Below are positions 1 through 8,583 of a stretch of 64,000 nt of DNA, piece by piece. How positions within the stretch are numbered: position 1 is the stretch's first letter; every line of letters starts with the position of its first letter. The notes beneath the pieces are model-generated. The model did not search any database. It was not told the DNA's origin and saw only the letters and a list, made by a program, of their open reading frames with translations. The DNA comes from Nitrospira sp. Its GTDB lineage: Bacteria; Nitrospirota; Nitrospiria; Nitrospirales; UBA8639. A program made the position numbers and the translations under genes. Location of the stretch: positions 124,001-188,000 of the forward strand of contig WTGX01000025.1 in NCBI GenBank assembly GCA_011523385.1. Reading direction: 5' to 3'.

Positions 1-1025
1 ATGCTTCTGGACGCGTTGCCGGTGGACGCCATGCCCAACTTTCGTCCGGAATACGTATCCAACAGATAGCTGGAGAGCACGCCCCGGTCGAGGATCATGG
101 TCTTGCGGGTGGGCAGCCCTTCCCCGTCGAACGGGCGGGACCCGAGCTTGCCGGGCAGGCAACCGTTGTCTTCGACGTTCACGTGTTTCGGGGCAATGGG
201 TTTTCCCAACTGCCCCAGCAAAAACGAAGCGCCTTTATACAGGGAATACCCGGAGACCGCACTCGCGAGGTGCCCCAACACACTGCACGCCGTTTCCGGA
301 TCGAAAATCACGGGAACCCGTTGGGTCCCGACCTTTCGAGCCCCCAGGCGCCGGAGCGTCCGCTCCGCCGCGATCCGTCCGATTGACTCCGGATCCTCCA
401 ATTCACGCTGTTTCCGAGAAACCGTATACCAGTAGTCCCGCTGCATGCCTTGGTCATCAGGGCCTTCGGCCACGGGCGCCACGGACAAAGAAAACGTGGA
501 ACTCCGGTGGTACCCCAGAAACCCATGCGTGTTCGCCAGCACCACCGCGCCATAGGCCGAACCACACTCCGCCCCCTCCGAATTGGTCACACGGGGATCG
601 ACGTCCAGGGCGGCCCGTTCGGCTCGCTGCGCCACGTCAATGGCCTCTTCCACGGGCATGGTGGTGGGATCATACAGGTCCAGATCGGGCACGTCGGTCG
701 CCATCGCAGCCTGTTCCGGCAATCCCGACGTTTCATCCTCGGCCACGGCCTTCGCGAGAGCGCAGGTATCGTCCACCAACTGCTTGAGCGAAGTCTCGGA
801 AAAATCTGACGTGGACGCGCTGGCGGACCGCTTCCCGAAAAACACTCGAATTCCCAGATTCTTCTCCCGAGCCTTGCTCAACCGGTCCACGGTCGCCAAT
901 CGAACCTGAACGGATACGGAATCCCCTTCCGCTACCATGACGTCGGCTTCCGTGGCACCGTGGGCCTTGACCCGGTCGATCAATTCGGCGGCCAGTATCT
1001 TCAGGACTTCCGGGGATTCATGCAT
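1..1025 (-). CDS. pmbA: PmbA/TldE metalloprotease subunit (partial, C-terminus beyond window)
   Basis: Reading the minus strand from the ATG at 1025 gives an open frame to the window edge (about 341 codons), beginning MHESPEVLKILAAELIDRV. It has features of the PmbA/TldE family, including a stretch near residue 330 ending LDTYSGRKLGMASTGNASRS, typical of this protein. In the family, TldE pairs with TldD as a heterodimeric cytosolic protease that degrades or matures modified peptides. It lies 62 bases after tldD on the same strand, as expected for a two-gene unit. TldE itself lacks the zinc-binding HExxxH. The C-terminal part is missing only because the window stops here. Confidence 0.88.
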   Translation of the reverse strand, partial: MHESPEVLKILAAELIDRVKAHGATEADVMVAEGDSVSVQVRLATVDRLSKAREKNLGIRVFFGKRSASASTSDFSETSLKQLVDDTCALAKAVAEDETSGLPEQAAMATDVPDLDLYDPTTMPVEEAIDVAQRAERAALDVDPRVTNSEGAECGSAYGAVVLANTHGFLGYHRSSTFSLSVAPVAEGPDDQGMQRDYWYTVSRKQRELEDPESIGRIAAERTLRRLGARKVGTQRVPVIFDPETACSVLGHLASAVSGYSLYKGASFLLGQLGKPIAPKHVNVEDNGCLPGKLGSRPFDGEGLPTRKTMILDRGVLSSYLLDTYSGRKLGMASTGNASRS

Positions 1026-1087
1026 GATGCAGGGTGCCTGGAATTGGGTTTGAGGGCAGCGCGTTGAACGGTTTCTACGAGACGGGA

Positions 1088-2521
1088 CTAGGCGGACGTT
1101 CCTCCCACCGTGAGCTCATCTACTCGGATGGTCGGCAACCCGACGCCCACTGGAACGGACTGACCTTCTTTTCCGCAAGTCCCGATACCCGAATCCAATT
1201 GCAAATCATGGCCGACCATAGATACCTGCTTGAGCACGTCGGGTCCGCTCCCGATCAGGGTCGCCCCTTTGACCGGCTTGGTCACTTGGCCATCCTCGAT
1301 GAGATAGGCTTCACTCGCCGAAAATACGAACTTGCCGTTCGTGATATCCACCTGTCCGCCGCCGAACGACACGGCATACAGGCCTTTCTTGACGGAGCGC
1401 AGAATATCTTCGGGTTCGGACGTACCGGCCAACATGAAAGTATTGGTCATCCGGGGTAACACGATGCTGCGGAAATCCTCACGCCGGCCGTTGCCGGTCA
1501 AGGGAATGCCCATGAGCCTGGCATTCAGACGGTCCGTGATGTATCCGCGCAGGATGCCGTCTTCGATCAGGACGGTCCTGGTCGTGGGCGTGCCTTCATC
1601 GTCGATATTGAGCGACCCTCGCCTGGAGGGCAACGTGCCGTCGTCCACGATCGTGCACACGTCGGACGCGACGCGCTGGCCGATCAAATTGCTGAACGCC
1701 GATGTCTTCTTGCGATTGAAATCCGCCTCCAAGCCATGTCCGACTGCCTCGTGCAAGAGAATTCCGGGCCAGCCGCCCCCCAAGACCACGGGCAGAATGC
1801 CTGCGGGCGCGTCCACGGCGTCGAGATTCAGGATAGCCTGCCTGGCGGCTTCTCGTGCATACGCCCGCGCTCGATCCTGTTCATGGTAAAAGGAAAAGGC
1901 CACGCGGCCGCCGCCGCCGAAAGTGCCGGCCTGCCGATTGGTCCCTTCTTCGGCAATACACGTCACCTGAAGCCGGGATAACGGCTGCACGTCGCCGGCG
2001 CGCAAGCCCTCGGTCGTCGCCACCAGCATAACCTTATGATTGGTATTGATGGACGCCATCACCTTCGTGATCCGGGGGTCATAGCGACGCGCTTCCTGAT
2101 CGATCAGGTTGAGCAGGTCCACGCGCTCCTGCGTGGCGACGCCGGTCAGGGGCTGTTCCAGCGGATAGAGATTGTGCGTTCCGGCCTGCCGGTGCGTGAC
2201 GGGAACCGTGATGTCGCCTTGCGGCGAGTCGGCGATATACCGGGCGGTATCCGCGGCAATTTCCAGATCCCGCCGCGACAATTCGTCGGAATAGGCAAAC
2301 CCGGTTTTTTCCCCGGACGTGGCCCGGACCCCTGCGCCCTGAGCAATGCTTTTGACGGCCCGTTTGACGATACCTTCCTCCATGGATACGGATTCGGAAA
2401 TCGTCGATTCAATATAAATGTCCGCGTAATCCACGGCACGGACGTTCACGCGTGCCAAGGCCTGCTCGACCTCACGTTCCTCCAAGGCAAAATGTTCGAA
2501 GGGCACAACCTGTTCAGACAT
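1088..2521 (-). CDS. tldD: TldD metalloprotease
   Basis: A 477-residue protein. The family zinc motif HEAVGH sits at about residues 257-262, in a GWPGILLHEAVGHGLEAD context typical of TldD. TldD/TldE is a cytosolic metalloprotease complex acting on small modified or unfolded peptides. The ATG at 2521 (MSEQVVPFEHF) is preferred over an upstream in-frame start at 2590. The 23 extra residues are hydrophobic and unlike the family, and they would run over the promoter of the divergent uppS gene. An AGAGG lies 5 bases upstream of the chosen start. pmbA follows on the same strand. Confidence 0.93.
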   Translation of the reverse strand: MSEQVVPFEHFALEEREVEQALARVNVRAVDYADIYIESTISESVSMEEGIVKRAVKSIAQGAGVRATSGEKTGFAYSDELSRRDLEIAADTARYIADSPQGDITVPVTHRQAGTHNLYPLEQPLTGVATQERVDLLNLIDQEARRYDPRITKVMASINTNHKVMLVATTEGLRAGDVQPLSRLQVTCIAEEGTNRQAGTFGGGGRVAFSFYHEQDRARAYAREAARQAILNLDAVDAPAGILPVVLGGGWPGILLHEAVGHGLEADFNRKKTSAFSNLIGQRVASDVCTIVDDGTLPSRRGSLNIDDEGTPTTRTVLIEDGILRGYITDRLNARLMGIPLTGNGRREDFRSIVLPRMTNTFMLAGTSEPEDILRSVKKGLYAVSFGGGQVDITNGKFVFSASEAYLIEDGQVTKPVKGATLIGSGPDVLKQVSMVGHDLQLDSGIGTCGKEGQSVPVGVGLPTIRVDELTVGGTSA

Positions 2522-2570
2522 GGCCTCTACACTTAGCACGACCACCAAAATTTGCGCAAGAGAGGAACGT

Positions 2571-2599
2571 TTGACAAGGCCGGGCATCACGATTAGACT
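2571..2599 (+). promoter_or_regulatory. Sigma-70-type promoter for uppS
   Basis: TTGACA at 2571-2576 and TAGACT at 2594-2599 are separated by exactly 17 bases. Transcription would start near 2606, about 19 bases before the chosen uppS start, and run through the uppS-cdsA-dxr-rseP set. The element lies between the divergent tldD and uppS genes. Confidence 0.7.
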
Positions 2600-2624
2600 C
2601 TTTTTAAGCTGTTTTTCGAGTGCA

Positions 2625-3434
2625 ATGCCAATGCCGATGCCTCTTCATTCGCCACATTCCTTCACGGAACTCACGGAGGACGATCTCTTTACCCAGCTCG
2701 ACCAGGAAGCCTTGCCCCGTCACGTGGCCGTGATCATGGATGGGAACGGGCGCTGGGCTTCACAGCGTGGCCTGCCCCGCATTGCCGGACACCGGGAAGG
2801 ATTGGTTGCCGTCCGGGACGTCCTCAATGCCTTCTACCTGCTGAGGATTCCCATCGTCACGGTATACGCGTTCTCTCAAGAGAACTGGAATCGCCCCCAA
2901 GCCGAGATCGACTTACTCATGACGCTGCTCGAAGAATTTCTGCATCAGGAACGGCAGACGTTCCAGGAAAGAAAAACCCGGTTTTTCCCCATTGGCTTAC
3001 TGAACGAGCTTCCGGATTCCACGCAAGACCTGGTGCATGCCGTGGCTCAGGAGACCGGGCATTTCACCGACCACACAGTGGCAGTCGCGCTGAGTTATGG
3101 CGGACGCTCCGAAATCATCGACGCCACGAATCGCCTGATCGAAGACGTGCAATGCGGAAAAGTCACGGCGGGATGCGTTCATGAAACCCAATTCGAGCAG
3201 TACCTGTCCACTGCCGGTCTTCCGGACCCGGACCTCCTGATCCGCACGAGCGGGGAAGCGAGAATCAGCAATTTCCTGCTCTGGCAAATCGCGTATACGG
3301 AGCTTTATTTCACCAAGACCCTGTGGCCGGATTTCCGGCGACGCGACGTATTGTTGGCGCTGCTCGATTACCAGAAACGGGATCGCCGTTTCGGTCGTCT
3401 TCCGCATGCCGTCTCTCCTCAAAACAGGCTGTGA
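2625..3434 (+). CDS. uppS: Isoprenyl (undecaprenyl) diphosphate synthase
   Basis: A cis-prenyltransferase that condenses isopentenyl diphosphate onto farnesyl diphosphate to make the C55 carrier lipid for peptidoglycan and other envelope polymers. The signature MDGNGRWA (catalytic Asp about residue 39) and the late block RTSGEARISNFLLWQ followed by the YTELYF region are both present. With the ATG at 2625 the protein has 269 residues, slightly longer than usual. Two further ATGs at 2631 and 2637 are equally possible starts. A longer reading from 2520 would begin inside tldD and upstream of the promoter, so it is unlikely. The stop overlaps a possible GTG start of cdsA. Confidence 0.95.
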   Translation: MPMPMPLHSPHSFTELTEDDLFTQLDQEALPRHVAVIMDGNGRWASQRGLPRIAGHREGLVAVRDVLNAFYLLRIPIVTVYAFSQENWNRPQAEIDLLMTLLEEFLHQERQTFQERKTRFFPIGLLNELPDSTQDLVHAVAQETGHFTDHTVAVALSYGGRSEIIDATNRLIEDVQCGKVTAGCVHETQFEQYLSTAGLPDPDLLIRTSGEARISNFLLWQIAYTELYFTKTLWPDFRRRDVLLALLDYQKRDRRFGRLPHAVSPQNRL

Positions 3435-3445
3435 GCAGGAGTAAT

Positions 3446-4309
3446 GTGGTTGAGCCCGCTTCCAGGAGCCCGCATCCGGATCCCCTCACGGCCCGTTCGT
3501 CCACGTTGAGACTTGACCCTAAGCGCGTCTATTCCGCTCTGGTCTTGCTCCCGCTTTTGTACGTGCTCACCCGGCACCTTCCGCCGACGGCGTTCTTTGT
3601 GTTCGTCAGCGTCATTATCCTGCTCGCCCAATGGGAATTCCTGGCGCTCTTCATTGAGAAGAGCCACCTGCCTTCGCATGCGCTCGTCGGATTTACAAGT
3701 ACGGGACTTCTCCTGATCGCCATGCAGTGGCCGGCGGTGATCGATTTTTCCCTGGTCCTGGCGATAGCCCTCCTGGGTCTCCTCTGCTACCAGGTCGGCT
3801 TCGCCCCTCCGGGGAACCGACATCTCTCCATGTTCCTTCTTCTATTCGGTATATTGTATATCGGGTATACCCTCGGACATTTTCTCTTGCTGAGAAATCA
3901 ACAGGACGGAAGCCTGCTGGTGCTGTTCGTGCTGCTGGTGACGTGGGCCGGCGATGCGGCCGCGTACTACGTCGGCAAAACCTGGGGGACACGGCCTCTG
4001 GCTCCACGGCTCAGCCCGAACAAGACCGTCGAAGGGTTTCTCGGAGGCATGGTCGTGGCTCCGGTCATCGCCTGGATCGGCCATCTCTTGTTTCTCCCCA
4101 TTGTCACGCCGGTCGATTGCCTGATCCTGGGGATACTGTTCACCATACTGGGTCTGCTGGGAGATCTTTCCGAATCGGCCCTGAAACGATACGCCGGCGT
4201 CAAGGATTCCGGTACCCTGATTCCCGGTCACGGAGGCATGTTGGATCGCGTGGACAGCCTGCTTCTCAACGCGCCGGTTTTCTATTATTATATGGTGTTT
4301 GTGCATTAG
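3446..4309 (+). CDS. cdsA: Phosphatidate cytidylyltransferase
   Basis: Integral membrane CDP-diacylglycerol synthase: CTP plus phosphatidate gives CDP-diacylglycerol for phospholipid synthesis. About eight hydrophobic segments are followed by the family signature at roughly residues 244-270 (KR, KDSG, HGGMLDRVD elements). No ATG fits the family length. The GTG at 3446 has AGGAG at 3437-3441 just upstream and gives 287 residues. The GTG at 3431, overlapping the uppS stop as GTGA, is the alternative. It follows uppS directly and belongs to the same envelope-lipid operon. Confidence 0.92.
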   Translation: MVEPASRSPHPDPLTARSSTLRLDPKRVYSALVLLPLLYVLTRHLPPTAFFVFVSVIILLAQWEFLALFIEKSHLPSHALVGFTSTGLLLIAMQWPAVIDFSLVLAIALLGLLCYQVGFAPPGNRHLSMFLLLFGILYIGYTLGHFLLLRNQQDGSLLVLFVLLVTWAGDAAAYYVGKTWGTRPLAPRLSPNKTVEGFLGGMVVAPVIAWIGHLLFLPIVTPVDCLILGILFTILGLLGDLSESALKRYAGVKDSGTLIPGHGGMLDRVDSLLLNAPVFYYYMVFVH

Positions 4310-4336
4310 GTGCTGATCAGCCGAACCTTTTCGTAT

Positions 4337-4461
4337 GAAAATGGCCAAGCCCATCCCCGAATCCGTCATTCCGAGCGAAGCGAGGAATCTCTCCTCAACA
4401 CTCGACCGATTCAACGACGAGATCCTTCGCTACGCTCAGGATGACAGCCTCGGCCATTTTT
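4337..4461 (+). repeat. Dispersed palindromic repeat, family A copy 1
   Basis: The ends are near-perfect inverted repeats: GAAAATGGCC at 4337-4346 and GGCCATTTTT at 4452-4461. The core reads TCATTCCGAGCGAAGCGAGG, then AGATCCTTCGCT, then CTCAGGATGACAG. Closely related cores occur at 8636-8757, 13925-14056 and (inverted) 41627-41767. No protein is encoded. It fills most of the cdsA-dxr gap. Confidence 0.75.
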
Positions 4462-4473
4462 GTTTCCTAGCAT

Positions 4474-4501
4474 GCAGGTGCAAGCCTGTTTGAGGGATTC
4501 C
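4474..4501 (+). repeat. Leader element before dxr, shared with argJ
   Basis: Reads GCAGGTGCAAGCCTG, then TTTGAGGGATTC. A near-identical element stands at 14086-14114 before argJ. The inner part is an inverted repeat (CAGG...CCTG). Its GAGGGA (4492-4497) is the only plausible ribosome-binding site for dxr, so the repeat appears to supply translation initiation for the gene. Confidence 0.55.
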
Positions 4502-4506
4502 CTGCG

Positions 4507-5664
4507 ATGAAACAGATCGTTCTACTGGGCTCCACGGGTTCCATCGGAGACAGCACCCTCGATATCGTCGCAAAATTTCCCGATCGATTTTCGATCCTGG
4601 GGCTCGCAGCCCGGCACAGTGATGAAAAACTGGAAAAACAAGTCCGTTCGTTTCATCCGAAATACGTAGCTTTGGCCGACCCTGCCGCGGCCCGGCGACT
4701 CCGCGCCCGCCTGAACGATCCGGCGGTCCAGGTCCTCGACGGCCCGGACGGCGTGACGGAGGTGGCGTCCCTTCCGGAGAGTGATCTGGTCATCTCGGCC
4801 ATCGTGGGCGGAGCCGGCCTGGTCCCGACCATGGCCGCAATTCAAGCGGGTCGCCGGGTGGCCCTGGCCAACAAGGAACCCATGGTCATGGCCGGACAAC
4901 TGATGCAGGCCGAGGCGCACCGCCAAGGCGTCCCCGTGTTCCCCGTGGACAGTGAACACAGTGCGATCTTTCAATCACTCGCCGGCCATCGACGAGAAGA
5001 CGTCCGGCGCATCATCCTGACGGCTTCCGGCGGGCCGTTTTGGGACTGCACCAAGGAATACATGGAGACCGTAACGCCGGAACAGGCGCTCAAACATCCG
5101 AATTGGGACATGGGCGCGAAGATCACCGTGGATTCGGCAACGCTGATGAATAAAGGGCTGGAAGTCATCGAAGCCCGGTGGCTGTTTGATTGTCCTCCCG
5201 CTCAACTGGACGTGGTGGTGCACAGGGAAAGTATCATCCATTCTCTGGTAGAATATCGCGATGGGTCGGTGATCGCGCAATTGGGACTGCCCGATATGCG
5301 AACCCCGATCAGCTACGCCATGGATTACCCGCGACGCGTGCCCCTGGATTCGCCCGCGTTGGATTTATGGAAATACGGCAAATTGACGTTTTATCAACCC
5401 GATCCGGTCCGGTTTCCCTGTCTGCAGTTGGCCTATGAGGCACTGGCCCATGGTGGAACCTGTCCGGCAATTCTCAATGCCGCGAACGAGGTCGCCGTCG
5501 AGGCGTTTCTGCATCACGGGCTCCCCTTCGGGCGCATTGCCAACGTCATCGACCGGACCGTACAATGTGCCGACGTGCAACCGCTCACGTCATTGGAGGA
5601 TGCCTTGGAGGCGGACCGTTGGGCCAGGGACAAGGCCGCAGAGTTCATCCGCACTGGATCCTGA
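4507..5664 (+). CDS. dxr: 1-deoxy-D-xylulose 5-phosphate reductoisomerase
   Basis: Catalyses the NADPH-dependent conversion of DXP to MEP, the committed step of the non-mevalonate isoprenoid pathway. 385 residues, a normal length. The nucleotide-binding GSTGSIG is at residues 8-14, and the metal-site block around VDSEHSAIFQ lies near residues 147-155. The later AKITVDSATLMNKGLE stretch is typical of the family. The product feeds isopentenyl diphosphate to UppS upstream, and rseP follows 30 bases downstream. The ribosome-binding site GAGGGA lies within a dispersed repeat. Confidence 0.97.
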   Translation: MKQIVLLGSTGSIGDSTLDIVAKFPDRFSILGLAARHSDEKLEKQVRSFHPKYVALADPAAARRLRARLNDPAVQVLDGPDGVTEVASLPESDLVISAIVGGAGLVPTMAAIQAGRRVALANKEPMVMAGQLMQAEAHRQGVPVFPVDSEHSAIFQSLAGHRREDVRRIILTASGGPFWDCTKEYMETVTPEQALKHPNWDMGAKITVDSATLMNKGLEVIEARWLFDCPPAQLDVVVHRESIIHSLVEYRDGSVIAQLGLPDMRTPISYAMDYPRRVPLDSPALDLWKYGKLTFYQPDPVRFPCLQLAYEALAHGGTCPAILNAANEVAVEAFLHHGLPFGRIANVIDRTVQCADVQPLTSLEDALEADRWARDKAAEFIRTGS

Positions 5665-5694
5665 CGTTAAAATTCGCCGGCTACAAGTGACCTG

Positions 5695-7071
5695 ATGACT
5701 CCCGATATCATCTACGTGATCGTGCAAAAGATCTGGTGGTTTGTGGTGGTGTTGGGCGTCCTCGTGACCTTTCACGAGTTCGGACACTTTATCGTGGCGC
5801 GTTGGGCCGGGGTCAAAGTATTGAAATTTTCCCTGGGCTTCGGACCCAAACTCCTGAGTCGTCAAATCGGAGACACGGAATATCTCATTTCGGCCATTCC
5901 CCTCGGCGGATACGTCAAGATGTTCGGGGAAGAGACTGGTGAGCCCGTGCCACCGGATGAGCGGAAACTCTCATTTTCCCACAAACCGTTATGGAAACGG
6001 ACCCTCATCGTGGCGGCCGGGCCGGGGTTCAATTTTCTCCTGAGTTACCTGATTTTTTCAGCCTGGCTGGCCGTGGGCGCTCCCCTGCCCATCCCGACGT
6101 TCGCCGAACTCTCACCCACGATCGACGCCGTCAGGCCGGACTCGCCGGCCGGCCAGGCCGGCCTCCAAGCCGGCGACCGGATCACGCGAATCGATGAACG
6201 CGACATCACCACGAAAAACGAAATCTATGCCGCGGTAGCCGAAAGCGGCGGACGTTCGCTCGCCGTCGAAGTTCGCCGGGGCGATACCCTGAAAACGTTT
6301 GTCGTCACTCCCGAATTCTACGATTCGGAAGTCGAGCGGGCGGACACGCAGGTCCGCCCCTACGTCATCGGCATCGAAGAGGCGGCTCCCGTCGTGACGG
6401 CCGTCATGCCGGATATGCCGGCCGCCCAAGCCGGGCTCAAGGAAGGGGACCGCATCATCGAGATTCAAGGAGAGACGATTCAGACCTGGTCACAGATGAC
6501 CCGCATCATCAAGGCTCATCCCAATGACTCCCTCAGCATGCAGGTTGAACGTGAAGGCACAGTGCTCACGTTGACGATCATCCCCGAACCGCATGAGGTC
6601 AAGGATCAGGGAATATCGAGCACGATCGGAAAAATCGGCATCATGGGATCGGGACGATCGGTGATCCGCGCATCCTCACCCCTGACGGCCGTGATCCAGG
6701 GCGTGAAAGCCACATGGGGATGGTCAGAACTGACCGTAGTCGGCATTTACAAAATGCTGACCGGGGAAATCTCCTCGAAAAACATCGGGGGGCCCATCAT
6801 GATTGCCAGCGCCTCGGGCACGGCTGCCGAACGGGGCATCCCCGACGTCATGTTCTTCGTGGCCATCCTGAGCATCAACCTGGGCATTCTGAATTTGTTG
6901 CCGATTCCCGTTTTGGACGGCGGTCATCTGTTCTTCTTCGCCTGTGAAGCAATCCTGGGACGTCCGCTGGCCGAGCGGCAGCGTGAATTTACTCAACAGG
7001 TAGGGATCGTACTGCTCTTCGGGATTATGATTTTCGCGTTTTTCAACGACATCCAACGCCTGCTTCAATAA
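5695..7071 (+). CDS. rseP: RseP-family intramembrane zinc metalloprotease
   Basis: A site-2 protease of the inner membrane. In characterised relatives it cleaves anti-sigma factors and signal-peptide remnants. The zinc motif HEFGH is at residues 27-31 in the first membrane segment. Two consecutive PDZ-type domains occupy about residues 115-305, and the third zinc-ligand region LLPIPVLDGGHL lies near residue 405. 458 residues, full length. It sits in the common dxr-rseP order. No rseA-like anti-sigma gene is visible nearby. Confidence 0.96.
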   Translation: MTPDIIYVIVQKIWWFVVVLGVLVTFHEFGHFIVARWAGVKVLKFSLGFGPKLLSRQIGDTEYLISAIPLGGYVKMFGEETGEPVPPDERKLSFSHKPLWKRTLIVAAGPGFNFLLSYLIFSAWLAVGAPLPIPTFAELSPTIDAVRPDSPAGQAGLQAGDRITRIDERDITTKNEIYAAVAESGGRSLAVEVRRGDTLKTFVVTPEFYDSEVERADTQVRPYVIGIEEAAPVVTAVMPDMPAAQAGLKEGDRIIEIQGETIQTWSQMTRIIKAHPNDSLSMQVEREGTVLTLTIIPEPHEVKDQGISSTIGKIGIMGSGRSVIRASSPLTAVIQGVKATWGWSELTVVGIYKMLTGEISSKNIGGPIMIASASGTAAERGIPDVMFFVAILSINLGILNLLPIPVLDGGHLFFFACEAILGRPLAERQREFTQQVGIVLLFGIMIFAFFNDIQRLLQ

Positions 7072-7083
7072 TTCAGTTGGTTT

Positions 7084-7172
7084 GTCGGATTACGCTCCGC
7101 CTGTCCTGAGCGTAAGACGCAATGCGCCTGAAGTCGGAGGAAGCGTAGTCGAAGGGCGTAACCCGACAATCC
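7084..7172 (+). repeat. Compound family-B repeat between rseP and nhaA
   Basis: Starts GTCGGATTACGCTCCGCCTG, includes GTCCTGAGCG and GTAGTCGAAGGGCG, and ends GTAACCCGAC, so its two ends form an inverted repeat. The pieces match other intergenic repeats in this window (8584-8611, 17668-17715, 23259-23283). It is open in the nhaA frame, which creates an apparent N-terminal extension of NhaA. Confidence 0.65.
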
Positions 7173-7204
7173 CCATTGCCCGTGCACGCATTCGCCTCCA
7201 ATCC

Positions 7205-8542
7205 GTGAAACCGTCCTGGAACATCGAAGAGAGTCTGGCCGATCGTCTTGCGCGGCCCTTCCAAGTATTTGCGGCTCACAAATTATCGGGTGCCGTGCTG
7301 CTCCTGACTGCCACGGTGGCAGCCGTCGCCTGGGCCAATTCGCCATGGGCCGGGTTCTACCACCACTGGCTGCACACGAAACTCGCTCTCTCCGTCGGTC
7401 CGTTCGGCCTAAACAAGTCCGTCAGCCACTGGATCAACGACGGCCTGATGGGCTTCTTCTTTTTCGTGGTAGGGCTGGAGATCAAGCGGGAATTGCTGGC
7501 CGGCGAATTGGCCGATCCCCGGAAGGCGGCCTTGCCCGTCCTCGCAGCGGTCGGCGGCATGGTCGTGCCGGCCCTCGTCTATCTTGCCTTCAACGGCAAC
7601 GGACCGTTCGCCCGTGGCTGGGGCATTCCGATGGCCACGGATATCGCGTTCGCCCTGGGCATTCTCGCGGTTTTTCCGGTGCCGATTTCGCTGAAAATAT
7701 TTCTCACGGCGCTAGCCATCGTGGACGACATCGGGGCCATTGTCGTGGTGGCGATTTTCTACACGGATACCATCGCGCCGGGAAGCCTGCTCATCGGCGC
7801 CCTGCTGCTGGGTGTGTCCGTCGGCGCCAACCTCATCGGCGTGCGCAACCCGATCATTTACTTTCTCATTGGGTGCGCCATCTGGATAGCATTCTACAAG
7901 TCGGGCGTGCACGCGACCCTCGCCGGAGTCCTGATGGCATTCACCATTCCCGCGCGCAGCGTCATCAATGCCCGGCAACTGCATGACTGGACCCGGGACC
8001 TGCTGGCGCAACTGCGGGACACCGGGCTGCCCGCGGACCGGAGCCTGCTGACCAACCGGCAGCACCATATCGTGCACTCGATGGAACAGTTGACGGAACA
8101 TGCCACCGCCCCCTTGCAGCAACTCGAACATGCGCTGATGCCGTTCGTGACGTTCGCCATCCTGCCCCTGTTCGCCCTGACAAACGCCGGCGTGAGCCTG
8201 GAAAGCGAGGCGTTCTTTCTGCTGGCCGAGCCGATGAGCCTGGGGATCATCCTGGGTCTCGTCCTCGGCAAGCCGTTGGGCATCTGGTTGTTCGCCTGGG
8301 CGGCCGTGAAACTTCGCCTGGCGGAACTCCCCAGGGGCATCAATCTCCTCCACGTCGCCTCGGTGGGTTGCCTGGCAGGGATCGGGTTCACCATGTCCCT
8401 GTTTATTGCCACCCTCGCTTTCGATGACGTAGCGCTGGTCGAAACCGCTAAAACCGCTGTCCTTGCCGGATCCCTGCTGTCAACCCTGGCAGGATCGGTC
8501 ATCCTGTTGCTGGCGACGAACCCGGGACCGGAAGACGCTTGA
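7205..8542 (+). CDS. nhaA: Na+/H+ antiporter NhaA
   Basis: Inner-membrane sodium/proton antiporter for pH and sodium homeostasis. About eleven hydrophobic segments are present. The paired aspartates that bind sodium are in TALAIVDDIGAIVV (Asp174 and Asp175 from the chosen start), and the N-terminal block GFFFFVVGLEIKRELLAGEL is typical. The frame stays open back to a TTG at 7082, but those 41 codons are made of a dispersed repeat. The GTG at 7205 (VKPSWNIEESLADRL) is therefore the more likely start, although no strong ribosome-binding site precedes it. Function is certain, start is not. Confidence 0.93.
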   Translation: MKPSWNIEESLADRLARPFQVFAAHKLSGAVLLLTATVAAVAWANSPWAGFYHHWLHTKLALSVGPFGLNKSVSHWINDGLMGFFFFVVGLEIKRELLAGELADPRKAALPVLAAVGGMVVPALVYLAFNGNGPFARGWGIPMATDIAFALGILAVFPVPISLKIFLTALAIVDDIGAIVVVAIFYTDTIAPGSLLIGALLLGVSVGANLIGVRNPIIYFLIGCAIWIAFYKSGVHATLAGVLMAFTIPARSVINARQLHDWTRDLLAQLRDTGLPADRSLLTNRQHHIVHSMEQLTEHATAPLQQLEHALMPFVTFAILPLFALTNAGVSLESEAFFLLAEPMSLGIILGLVLGKPLGIWLFAWAAVKLRLAELPRGINLLHVASVGCLAGIGFTMSLFIATLAFDDVALVETAKTAVLAGSLLSTLAGSVILLLATNPGPEDA

Positions 8543-8583
8543 ATCCTGAAGCAGTACCATTTATATATAGCTATAGCCCCATT

